A DNA stretch of 64,000 bases from Atrichornis clamosus (lineage: Eukaryota > Chordata > Aves > Passeriformes > Menuridae): positions 118,822 to 182,821 of the forward strand of contig WBMZ01003062.1 of assembly GCA_013400975.1 (NCBI GenBank), given 5' to 3'. Positions within the stretch are counted from its first letter, which is position 1. Each line of letters begins with the position of its first letter. Under the pieces are notes generated by a model. It did no database searches. It saw nothing but the letters and a program-made list of their open reading frames with translations, and was not told the origin of the DNA. Below are positions 1 to 12,000 of the stretch, piece by piece. The translations under genes were made by a program, and so were the position numbers.

Positions 1-240
1 CAGGACCCAGCACTTGGCCTGGTTGACTCTCACATCACCGGCCTCAGCCCATGGATCCAGCCTGTCCAGATCCCTCTGCAGAGCCTTCCTGCACTCCAGC
101 AGATCAACACTCCCATCCAAACTGGTGTTATCCCGCAAACTGGCTGAGGGTGTCCTTGATCCCCTCGTTCAGATCACCAATAAAGTTGACTCCAATACTG
201 AGCCCTGGGCAACATCACTAGTGACTGGCTGCCAATTAAA
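1..240 (-). mobile_element. CR1 LINE, reverse transcriptase fragment (decayed)
   Basis: Read on the minus strand, this stretch gives the palm region of the CR1 ORF2 reverse transcriptase. In order it shows a NWQPVTS-like block, an AQGSVL block (family form PQGSVLGP), a DLNEGI..TLSQFA block, then [17 protein letters not shown] and a trailing piece matching the KCxVL motif. The catalytic FADD motif lies near 124-138. It is broken by one extra base and its second aspartate codon now reads asparagine, so the copy cannot be active. Some bases are also missing just after QGSVL. The element runs off the left edge of the window, so its 3' part is not visible. The assignment to CR1 rests on remembered family motifs; the frameshift is seen directly. 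Confidence 0.85.
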
Positions 241-3200
241 AGATAACACGTGCAGCAGGGAAAGAGGCAATTTTATTGTTGTCCCAGGCAATGAGAAGGT
301 GCCTGGGCACAGATAAACAGACTGAGGGGATCCTTATTTTTTCATAATTGGAATAATACATTTTGAATTTCTATTCTAACCAGACATTTTGAAGCCTATC
401 CAAACTTTATAGTGTTGTTTCTACAGTGGACTGCTTAGAATTGTCACTCTTCCTGAGGGTAGAAAGATTTTAACTTCCTGGGTTTTATTGAATTTCCAAA
501 TACAAATCTCTACCATTTACAGGTATTTTCACTTTTTTTTAATATCACAATTTTTACAAAATATTGGGAGAGTTCATACTTTACTGGTGAATGTGAAGTT
601 CAGCATTGACATCCAGCTTGTGTAGTGACTTGCAGAGCAGTGTAAAATGACTGCACTAATCTCACAGGGTGTTTATTGCTTCATGGTACTGACATTTTTT
701 AGGGAAAAAAGGAAAAGGCTTGGGTCTCACACTCTGCAGCCGAGCTCATTATTCTGGTGGCAGGTCTTGGTGACTCTGTATTTCCTTCAGGTCTGTTGCC
801 TGTTGAATGGCATCTGGGCATGTGTTTTGCTGAATGACCCTTCCTGACCAGTAAAGCCGGTGAGGTCCAACACAAGCATCCCTGGGCTGTAGCATTGGCA
901 CACGTGAAATGGCATGCTGGAAAACTGAGCTGGCATCTGTGCCTGTTTCATATTCCTGGATTTTACTTTCCTGAGCCCCCCCTGACAGGGATGAAGCTTG
1001 AAGAAATGAAGTGACCTGCCTGTAAGACAAACAAATGCTTAAATTTTTGTGTAATGCTTTTCAGTGGATCTCTTATTAAGACTTTACAAGCTTTTGGCTA
1101 CTCGTGCAGCTTTAATGCTCTGTTTGTCATCTGACTATTAGCTGTGTTTGAAGTAGGAACTAACTCCAGAATCTAAATGAATGACTGTCAGTATATCTGT
1201 CATAAACAAGCAAAGAAACAATCCCCAATTTCTTCTTAGTCTCTAAATAGTGTTGCTCTACAGCTGCATCACAGTTTTCTTGTATAGGCTATGTCCTGGG
1301 CTATTCTAGAAGATAATTTTGATCAGGAAATGACTACCAGCCACATCACTGCCCCAAGCAATGATGAATTCAGAACCCTTTATAGAGTTTGCAAGTGGGT
1401 TTACAACGTCTGACATTGATGCAGAAGACTGCATCTCCCAGAGATGAGTAAAAAGCTCACTGAAAACACTTTGTGAATAATAATTATAGAGCTATATTCA
1501 CCTCTGATTTTTTTTTTTTGTGATTTCTGTGAGAAAACTGCATACTGAAATAGATAGAATTTTCTCTTTCCTTTGTGTTGCTCAGGGACTTCTTTTTTGC
1601 TTCTGGCTGCTTGAGGAAAAATGAGAAAACGCTGAAATTGAACACTAGACTTCCTAAGAGTATTGAAAGCATCCTAAGTGGCTTGGATGTACGTTGTAAT
1701 GGCAGTGGTTTCTTTGATGGGTAGCTAAGAGGTCAAGCTTGAAAATATTGATATAATTTTCTAAGATAGTTCGGTTTTGTCAGGATGACAGATTTTTGAT
1801 TGGAAACAAAGTATAAGAGATGAGGTGGTTTTTTTTTGGTAAAGATGATAGGTACAGGTAGCTCTTTTTGGACAGTAGACCCTGTTACCCTCTTCTTGTT
1901 TTTCACAAATGTAGATGCTGACTTTCAAAAAGATGAAGATCCAAGGACACAATTCTGCATGGAGTAGTCAATGCCATCTTTTTTTAATAGCTATTGCTGT
2001 ACTGATGTATAAAATCCATTGCAATGGCAGTGTTGGGGCACATGTAATTCTGGAAATACCTTTGGGTTTTAGTGTCTTCTGAGGCAAAATTAGCTGTTTG
2101 TTAACAATTCTTTGACTGTCACAAAAGCTTTTGAGAGTACTCTGTGTTTACTGGCTCAGTAATCTGTGTTCTGGAGTTTGGGGCAGTTCCTGCTCGTGGT
2201 AGAGCTCTGCAGATGCAAAGGGTTGACTTTTTGACTGATATAGTTCATTTCTGTGCAATCTCTGTGGCTTGACATAGAATATAACAACTCCAGATTAAAC
2301 ATTTTCTCAAGTTAGTGACTTTTATATGGATGGTGATTTCAGGCAAACAGGGAATGATATTAAAAGTTTTTGTGGATGTAGTGTATAAAAATTACATAAT
2401 ATTTACATGGCAGCCACATCCTGTTAAATGCCTTTGAACATCATGCAACAACATCTCTCCAAATACTGATTACTGTTTCAATGTAACTGCAGTGGTTGCG
2501 GTGGACTGTGAGTCTCAAACTGCTGGAAGGTTCCTTAAATCAAGACATTGGGTCTTTCAGAATACATATTTTACCTCTTGGGTTTACACTGAGTGATTAT
2601 TAACAGCACTGAATAAATGTGTGAAATCCTAGAAGCTGTGTGCAGTATCTTACCCAAAAAGGTCCCTGGTAACTGTGAAAACTGTGCTGGCAATCAGCAA
2701 GGGGTTACATCCTCAGGAGCCTCAGTCTCCTACACATTATGTGAAGAGGAGGGAGGAAACAGAGGTGCTGACCCCCAGTGTAGGAACTTCTCCAGTTTGC
2801 TGCTGAATATCTGCCAGAACTGAATGGAGAAATATCTCCTTTGTCTCACATTTACTGAAAATGTCCCTCAATACAGCTTTAACCCACAATATCCTTCATT
2901 CAAAATAAAGATGATAACTTTGTTTTGTCTTCTGATTGCACTCAGTGAAATACACAAATGTTGCTAGAATGAGAGTGGGTATCGTGTTGTGAATATGCAA
3001 TAGTCTTTTTTTTTCTGACAGGCTTTATTTTATTATTTAATTATTGCATGACGAGGGTTTGCTTGACGAATAAGAAGGTTATTTAATTGGATTTTTTATT
3101 TCATAGGCAGGACCTAAAGAATTACTAGAAGGTGTTTCTCATAATATTTACAACTCTCCTTTTATAACACTTATTTACACACATTTCATGGGTGGCACAG

Positions 3201-6200
3201 ATGAACGTACAGAAATAGTACATATTTATAGATTAAGCCTATAGTATAAGGCAAATAAGCAAATGCCTTTAGTAGAATATTTTCCTGCATAAGGACTCTG
3301 ATTTTAAATAGTGTGGATAATGGTGTCTTTGCTATCCGAGGAGTATATGGTTATGACTCATGGTGTCATAAATACTACGGCTATTACAGTGAGCATCCAA
3401 GTGAAATTACACAAAATTATATATTTGCCAGGGTTCTTTTCTCTAACGGCCAAACTTCAAAATAGAAAGCTTTATTATTCATTTTGATGTGTCTGAACTA
3501 CTGAATGTTCTTGCTGGCCCACTAGACAGTTTAATAGGGCTCCTGAACATCATCAATAATTCATGTGTCTCTTAAACAGGGATGTGGTACTTGTTGTTCA
3601 ACTACAATCTGAGTGTACGATGTTGTGAGCCACTATAGGATGGCCAGGGACGTGCTCAGTGCAAGGTTCTTAGATTTGAACACCCTGTGTGTGTGGTGAT
3701 CCCAAACAGGAAGCTGTCCTCTTTGCTCTCGCCATAACTGTTGCATTTCCTGAAAAGGAGACAACTGTTAGCTGAGGATGTAGTGAACTCCCTTCAGTAC
3801 GATTGGGTGAGGTAAACAGCGTAAACCATCCCCAGAAAATGACTGTCAGTGCTGGCTGGACTGACATCCAAAGATAGGAAACTGACGGTCAAGGTGGAGG
3901 GGTGTGGAGGAAGTCTAGGCTGGGGTGCGTGAGGGCACAGGTAGCAATACCAAAAGTGAAAGTGAGTATTAAACCGGAATAGATTGTTCTAATTCAAGAC
4001 AGAACTGAAAATCCAGTGATTATTGTAGGATGTGTTAACTGATATTTATGAAGAAACCTAATGGGATGTAGTTTTTTTTTAAAGTATGTCTTTGACTTCA
4101 TTGTTTTTATTCTTATTTTATATGTCACACACACTGTGACATCCCTTGTTGTGCTAAATGCCGTATCCAGATAGAAGGCTTTAGAATCAAAGAGGATGAG
4201 AAAGGCCAAGGGTTGAGTACAAGCAGGGCTATCCCCAGGGGCCTGTCATCTTGACATGCCTTAGGGAGGTCTGCTGGTAACATTGACTGTCTTTGATCCC
4301 CTTTTGCCACTGCAGAGCTGAGGCACGCACAGCACTTAGGCATGACATGTCTAGGATGAGCATCTTGACAGAAATCACTGAGCTTCCTGCGTAGCAATCC
4401 AGGCTTTTTCTACAAGAACCATCCTTCTTTAGACTTGTCACACTTGAGCCATGCTCATGTATCAGTAGGAGTTGAGTAAGACGTTACAAAGAGCTCAGAA
4501 ATTAAGGGTGTAGTGTCTTGTGCAGATATTTGTGAGAAACTGTTGGCAATGCTATTTTTGAGTAAGAATTTGTTGCACATAGAACAGTAACTTGTCAGAT
4601 AAACACAAGAAAATAGTATATATTACCATTCACGGGAGAGTTTTACTGTAGGTGGAATGAGTCTAAAGTCAAGACCCTCTTCTTCCCTATTTGAACTTTT
4701 TGTCCTTTATCAGGCTTCTAAGAAAAGTTTCATGCTGACTTGTTGAGTTCTGTATCTGGGTAAGGGTCAGATTGTGCCCTGTCTTTGTTCAGAATGCAGG
4801 AGACAGTGAAGGACTCCATGGCTATGCAGCTTTCAGGAGTCAAGCTGCAAACCAAGTAAACGTGAGCTGTGCTGGTTTGAAAACAGCTTTTTTGCAGCTA
4901 AATTAGGGGCTGGTAATGCAGCACAGTGTTGCACTCTGCCAGTGTGATGTCTGTGTTAAATGAGCGGAGAAGCAGGAGGAGTCTGTTCAGCTCTGTCCCA
5001 GCCTAAGGCTGGGGGAGATGTGATTTCACTGTGCACTGGCTCAGTGTTCCTTATGCCTTATGCATGGGATTTCTAGAAAAAATGAGCTGGAGCTCCCATT
5101 TTTCTATCCAGACTGCAATGAGTTTAGTCCTAACAACATGCAGCTCCTTCTGGAAATAGTTTTTGGGTGGTGGGTGTGCTTGAAAAGAAAGATGATGGTT
5201 CTTCACTTTCTTTTGGCTGTAATGATGACATTAAGATCTCAACATTTCTCTCTTAACTGCTGCATTTCAGTGAAGCTTTTACTCTATTTAGGTGAAGTGT
5301 TTGGGTCAAATGAAAATTCTGGCTCTGTGGTGAAAGAGCAGATGATGGCAGTGGCTGACAGTGATTACCAGTCATCCTGCACTCATGCCTTGGAGTGATG
5401 GCTAGAGGGACAAGGCTGATTGTTCCACACCAAGGATTACTGTGCTTGCTTGTCTGGGGCACACAGCATGAGCAAACCCGGTTTCTCATTAGGCTGTCAG
5501 CGGGGCCTCTGAGATCACAGCTCATGTACCACATCGGAGAGGGGGAGCTGAAACCACCAGCATTTGAATCTGTGTCCAGGGCGTTTCACTCTGACCTAGC
5601 AGGGCTGGGAGCCCCCACTGATCGTGACTGAGCTTCGAGCACTGCTGCCTCCAGTGCCTGTTGCACACCTGGAGCTGCTGCTTTGCAGTTGTACAGGTTG
5701 TACTGCTCCTGCCCAAACTGCTCATCACCAATGAAGTAGCTCTGAAATCTGACAGGATGATACCATTTCATAAGGAATTATTTTATTCCTATTTTCCTCT
5801 CTCATTGCTGTGACAAGTGCTGGAGTTCCTCCAGACTGTCAGTGGGCTACAGCCTGGGACCCTCTTTCCAAATCTGTTTTCTGCTTTATTTCTTAGTGTC
5901 ATGTTTTGTTTCCATGGAAACTCCCCAACCTAACTGAAGTTATAAGACTGTCAGGTGCATGAACAATGCTGTCATTAAAGAGCATCCTCAGCTCTGGATG
6001 TTTGCTCATCCTGTGTCCTACTAGGCAGGCAGTATGGTGTCAGGAGAGGCTACATGGTCATCAAAACCTGATGGGAGCCTGGAGACTTCGGAAGAGCTGG
6101 TGAAGCCAGCTGTTGTACCCCTGGAGAGGAGGTTCCTTTGGCTGGAGCTCCTTAAAGCTGTTGCGCCCATAGGAAGTCTATTCGTAGGAAAGGAAGAACA

Positions 6201-8084
6201 TTTTGCCATTTTCAACAGAATGAACTTGGTTTACATGTAAAAGCCTGTCTGCAAAGTTCATATTGAAAAGAAGAGGTTTACAACAGTAGCAAAAAATGTT
6301 AAACAGAAAATACGTTTGTTCCAGGAAAAATGTGTTAACCACAAAGTGTGCCTTGGAGTGAAAGGTTGACTTCTATCACCGAGCATGAAAACATGTGAGG
6401 CAATTTTTGTGTGCTGTGATGAATAAGAGTGGTTGATTAGCATCAATATTTCCCATCCTGTTTGCACCCTGGAATCTGCTCATGGCAATATTTTCCTTCT
6501 TTCAGCCCCATCCCTACTGTTGTCATCATCAGTAAGAGAAAAAAGCTTACTTTAGTGAAGAGACAAAAGTACTGTGTCTGAAAAAATAGTTTCCCCTGTG
6601 AAGCTTTACAGATACTGTTATATTGGTAACCACATTTTCCAAGTGCCACATTAGCAGGACAAAAACAGTGCACAAAAAAATTTGCAACCCTTTAAGGAAG
6701 AGCCATTAGACTGTGAGATAAAATGTGGCTCTGCATCTCTAAAAATAATATATTTGCATCTCTATAAGGACTTCAATTTTGGTAGCCAGGAATAGTCTAG
6801 GCATCTTCATTGTAATTATTAAGAATTACTAGCTTGCACAATTGCTGCTTGAGAGAGATGTGAATGTACATGGTATTTTAGAGAACAGGGAGAAGTGAAG
6901 AATTTATTGCTATTTAAAAAGCTGAAGTTTACTTGTTTGCTGGCAAACAGTATAGGAATTCAGGGATTGTCAGGGTGGAGAAGGCTGCGGGTTCATCTTG
7001 TTTGGCGTTTCTACTCTGATAGATGCTAAGATGTTCAGAGAAAGGAGGCAGCCTTATCTTAGCAGCGATGAGTGAATGTCTCCAGCCAGTGAAAACCAGG
7101 TGTTGGAAGAGGGAGAACAGCAGAGATGCACGGAACCTTTTTTTTTTTTTTTTACAGCTGTCACTTTACACTTGAAAAACCCTTAAAGAAAATCCTCAGT
7201 TTGGAAAGTGGTCAGTGTCAGGAAGTTCTTTCACATAAGTCTACGGCTACTCTGGTTTATGAACACAACATTTTGGTGCTCAGAAACTCCTTTCTACATT
7301 GTCAATCACACAGCCATAGCCTGAGGACTGCCATAGAGCCCCTTGAACTCAAGCCAGTATTCACTCTTTATTCACTGTATCTTAGATCATGTTCAAATAG
7401 CAGAATTGGGCCCCCAAGGCTGTAGCCTGGAAGGTAGGAGTGGTGGGAATTTCTGCAGTGTGGAGTGGGGTGGTCAGGCCATGGATTTGCTGATTGTCTG
7501 CTTATATGATGCAAGAATAGTAACCTTTTCTGGAACTATTGCAAAATGCCTGCAACGCAGCATCTTAGAACTTGTTTCATACACCAAGTAAACCTATTTT
7601 CATTTTTCCTTCTGTAAAACTCTGTGTACTGTTGTTCCGTAATGGGATGGAATCTTCCCATTCAGCAGCATAGATCAGCTCTGCTGGCTTTTTTTTTCTC
7701 ATTAGTTTATTGTGTTGATTAAAATAGATGGGATAGGTTGTACTCTTTGCATGAACACTGCCAGAACTGGCAGCCCTCCACAGGGCTGTACTAACAGGTG
7801 CAGGTACTCCTTGTCACCACAGAGGTGTCAGCTCACTGCTCCCCACTGCTTCTTTCACGGGCTGGGGTGTGAATGCTTCTCCTGGGCCTTGGTGCAGACT
7901 TCCATTTGGATATCTCTGTGACCTCCAGAAGTACCTCCTGCTGCAGAATGCTGTTGGAATAAGCTCTTAACATGCCTGTCTTCTGGTCCTTGAAAAGCCC
8001 CATTTTTCACAGCACATTTTCTTTTGAAGTCTGATTCAAAGCCCATTGTAATTGGTGTAGTCTCCTATGCATTCTAATGCAGCC
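241..8084. other. Unique non-coding DNA, no gene seen
   Basis: No exon, RNA gene or recognisable transposon is visible in this block. Open frames are at most about 110 codons, overlap on both strands and resemble no family I know. It carries plain homopolymer runs such as T12 at 1508-1519 and T17 at 7138-7154. The AT-rich part around 3170-3430 has the even, non-repetitive texture often seen in conserved non-coding DNA, but conservation cannot be judged from one sequence. Confidence 0.6.
7138..7154 (+). repeat. Poly-T run, 17 bases
   Basis: An uninterrupted run of 17 T. On the minus strand it could be the A-tail of a retroposed sequence, but nothing recognisable lies next to it, so a simple mononucleotide repeat is the safer reading. 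Confidence 0.9.
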
Positions 8085-8615
8085 AAATCAATGGTCATGC
8101 ATTTAGGAAGGAAGAAAATTGCTTGCATCTGCAGGGTGGGAGGATTCAGTTTAAGAGTGCCATGATGTTTGAAAGGGTCTTGGATGTCAGGCTGAAATCC
8201 AGCCACGTGTGAGCTTCAGCTTTGTGTAGCTGAATGTGGCCCTTGGCTGTACCTGTGGGGGACAGATTGTTGCTCCCGGACACCCTGCTGATGACACGAC
8301 TGCTTAGACATTCAGACCCTCTCTGATGCCAACATGTCTTAAAAAAGGATTATAGAAATTTGTAAAGGGCCCAGGAAATTTCTGCAGAAATGACTGGGTG
8401 TCTGTAAAACATTCATTTTTAATGAGAGGCTCAGTCTAGTTAAAATAAGGTTAAGAGGATACTTATCGGAACTGTATAAACACTGCACCAGGAGATTTAT
8501 GGTTGCAGAAGGCTTTTTAAACTAATAGGCAAAAGTGGAACTATATAAATCAGTGGATGGAAACTAAAATTCAGCTAATACATGTTGGAAGAAGTGTAAC
8601 CCAAAAAAATCTTAG
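8085..8615 (+). mobile_element. Ancient CR1/L3-like LINE relic
   Basis: Three consecutive blocks match the C-terminal third of a CR1/L3-type reverse transcriptase ORF in the right order. Near 8087-8125 the reading MVMHLGRK matches the family motif KCxVMHLGR. Near 8175-8210 there is a degraded counterpart of the DLGVxVDxKL block. From about 8348 to 8600 the DNA follows the family layout: a G-x-x-K-G block, an ERL-like block, KxRLRG, a YK piece, LF-rich DNA and then a W-K-L-K-like segment. Many stops and frameshifts show great age, and the match is closer to the older reptile-style CR1/L3 elements than to young bird CR1. Its 3' end is unclear. The call is by eye from family memory, so boundaries are approximate. 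Confidence 0.55.
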
Positions 8616-8846
8616 CTAAGAACAGAGTGGGTCTTTATCAGTAGAAATCCTTAGGAATATATGCATTTTGAAGGTCAGCATGTTACTGACTTCCAGGGTA
8701 GCTGTAGGAGACTCTCATTAAAGATTTCTGGGTTATACTATGTGTAAGACCACATTAAATATTTAGACTCCCTACCCTTGGCCTTAAAACCAAAGCACTT
8801 GGCAGTCACAGATGTGAGAGGGCTTTGGAGAAAATTCTTTCAAAGT

Positions 8847-9020
8847 TTTAGACGGAATTTTAGGAAAAGTCTTATCACAGTAAGTGTTGTCAATCACTCA
8901 AAAAAGTTGTCCAGGGAAGCGTGGTAGAGTCACAATCTCTGGAGGTATTTACATATGGCACATGGGGGTGTGGTTTAGTGGTGGGCTTGGCAATGTTAGA
9001 TTTATGGTTGCACTTGGCTG
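8847..9020 (+). mobile_element. CR1 LINE, 3' end of ORF2 and start of 3' UTR
   Basis: This stretch follows the bird CR1 3' region in order: a degraded RR-KNFL-like block, a WxxLPGKRGRVTIS-like segment (family form LPREVVESPSLEVFK), then the characteristic non-coding string containing GTGGTTTAGTGGTGGGCTTG at 8965-8984. The same consensus is present in reverse at 25076-25230. The terminal octamer repeats are missing and similarity fades after about 9020, so the tail is lost or too diverged to see. It starts about 230 bases after the older LINE relic and is probably a separate, later insertion. Confidence 0.7.
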
Positions 9021-12000
9021 GAGAGGGCTCATCACATTCTTAGGTGCTAATTTCCATAAGGATCCAAACTCCATTGGCCAGGAATCCATTCAATGAGTCA
9101 ATGGTTAAAAAAAAAAATTCCTTTTTTTTGCTGGTTTGATTTGTTATTTTTGTTAATAACTTTAAATTGATATTTTTTAGCATATATTTTTGCTGGAGGC
9201 TCTTCTAGATGTAATGTTTTTAACTATAATGTATTATCTCACTGATGCTTATGAATGTTTTATCCCAAGAGCAAAATCTGTAGCTAAATATTCTGGGCAA
9301 GTAATGAAACTGTCTTTAAAGAAACAACTTCAAAAGTTGTGCACTTTTGAAATGTACATATTAAGTTAAGAAAGGAAGAATTCTCATCATTGAGAAAGAT
9401 GAATTTTCTTTTTTCTTTTGCAGCTTTAAGCTGTAGGGATCTTAGATGTTGCTTACAGAGTTAATAGGTATTAAATATCAGAGAGAGTTTCTTTTTCCCA
9501 GATTTTACTTTCCTTTAAACAACTGTCATCAGATTTACAGGTCACTACGTGTGCTGTAAGTAGGATTTCATACATAACAATAGTAACGTGTTGAAGTGCA
9601 GCATATGGGTAATACAGGAGTAAGAATAATATAAATTTAACTAAACTGTCTTATATGTGCCCTCTTCTGATGGGGGAAAAAACCCCAACAAGCCAAGAAT
9701 GAGAAGGAATGTAGAAGCAAAGCAGCTCATCAGATAACAAAAACAGAAAGTGCAATCAGCTGCACTGGTCGTGGCAGGGAAACTGCCCCAGAGATGTTTC
9801 CAGAGAATGAAGCAGGCGGAATAAAAGAAAGTAAGTGGGAATAAAGGAGCCTGTGCATTTAAAAGGATATGACAAGCAAAATTAAATGTTAGCAGATGAT
9901 AATGATGCAGATGAAGTTGCACACTATAAAATTAATGCAGCCATTGGGTTATCTGGGGTGTCCCTGCAACCTGAGCAGCAGAGCGGCCCCTGAGAGCTGC
10001 CCTGCTTGTGGCCAGGCTGTGTGTGTGAGTGAACCAGGGAACAGAACCTGCTGCACTTTTATTAGGGATGTTTAGCCATTTCCCCTTCCAGTTTCCATCC
10101 TTAAACTTTTCACTGTGTTTGGATAAAACCTGCTTTTTCCTTGACAAATGTTTGTTCCTGATGTTTGCCTTGACTTGTTTCGTAGTGGTTATCACTCATG
10201 CTGTACTTTTTCAAGTATCTGTTGCAGGTGAACTTCAGGGGTTGTGTTGTTTGGGAATTCTTTTGAGGCTGAAGAGCTCTTTCTAATGTTTGCCTGCATT
10301 TAATGTTCCAAAATCTTGGGAGGTGGTTTTTTCCTGAGATTTCAGTAGGCAGTGGTAGCTTTTGCAAATATCAACTGCCATTTATCCAGTTGTGTTTAAA
10401 ATCTGACTTTTTCAAGATTTTTGTAACTTAAGATTTGAAGCACAGAATTTTGGTGGCTTTTTTTCTTCATGAAATTCTACCTTTTTCTACTTTACAAAGC
10501 TGGCATAGCCTTCTGGGAAGGTAATGTTTGTGTGCCTAGAATTGATAATATCTAATTCCTAGCAAATTTCAACTCCACTTCAAAAAGAAATCCCTTTGAT
10601 TTGTGGTGCCTCTGTAGGGCTGTATGGTGCTTCATCTGTAGGGTTATCTGTATTTCAGACGCTATGCAAACATTTATTTAGTTTAGTGCTGACATGTATA
10701 TTGTCCTTTTGCTGAAATTTTTGAGCACTTTTTGTAACGAAAGCGTCTGTCTGAAGTCTTTGCTGCAGGAGAGAGCAATGTAATGGCTTGTGCACTACCA
10801 CCTCTGTCTATGCTCTGTTCTTACTGAGTCCACAGCTTTTATTTGTCCTTCATGTTTTGTTTTTACCAAGGTAGGAGGCAGTTCTGAGCGTGCAGACTTT
10901 GTGCAGCTGTGGTTCTTCGACTGCTGTTTTGTCCAAGGGACTGTAATAAAAAGTGCATTTCTACTGTTAAAAAATAAAAACATCTTCCTACCCTCAGTCA
11001 CTGATATTGTTTGCCTTGTTCCTGGAAGTGCATAACAGAGAATTGGAGTCATCACTTCGGGCTGACATTTGCTGTGCCGAGTGTACTTTGACTTCAGGCA
11101 GTGTATTTGGCAATTAATGAAGGAAAAGCTTCTTAATTATGAATGTTAATAATAGGTTATCACTATTTTGAAAGCCTTTTCCTTAGAAAAGTTTTTCAGG
11201 TGACAAATCTACTGTGTGTGGCATTATTATCACCATGCTGTGTGCGATGCTGTTGACTTGTGGGTTTCTAATTTTTTGGAAGAATATGAGAGTCAATGTT
11301 CAAATGGCCATTTCCTATAAATATAAAATAAATCTGAAGTGGACTGTCCTAGACAGTACAGGCTGGAGACCTTGCAAAGTGAAGAAAAATGTGATTTCCC
11401 AAACCATTACTGTTTTGCTGGCATTCTGGTTTATTCTTATTGAGATGTTCTTTAACTGATAATCTCTCAAATGATTCCTTATATTGATTTGAATGAATCA
11501 CCTCCTGTTGTGGGACTTAATTGCTGTATAATCGATGTGCAGTGCTGCTACTTGTTTTTTTGTTTTGTCTTTAAATAACACAAACCCCACCTTCCTTGTG
11601 AGCAACTCAATTTCTGGCTGTTCCCTGCCAGCATGGCTGAGGCACAAGGAGTTGTGGTGGCCACCCTGGGAGCTGGGCACTGCCTGCCTGGTGCTGCTGC
11701 ACTCACTGGGACTGAGGTTCTTGCAACAACTTGCCAAGGATGCAGAATTATGGAAATAATTTCCGAGGTTTTGAGTCTATTTATAACTAGAAAAAAAGTG
11801 CTTTTTAAAGGCAAAAATTGCATGAAATGTCTCCTGTCAAAATCTCACTCATCAATGTCAAATTCTCATGACATTGACAAAATAGCTATTTCTGCATGGA
11901 AAATGTGACAAAACTGAGGTTTGTATTTGCTGCTGACTTTTGTATTTACTGCTTTCCTCAGAATTAGCTCATTTCTTTGGGAAGGTGTTAATTTTAAGCT

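Noticed and set aside
4860..5060. GCTGTGCTGGTTTG start suggestive of a passerine LTR
   Set aside because: No matching LTR body, no second copy, no target-site duplication and no retroviral gene nearby.
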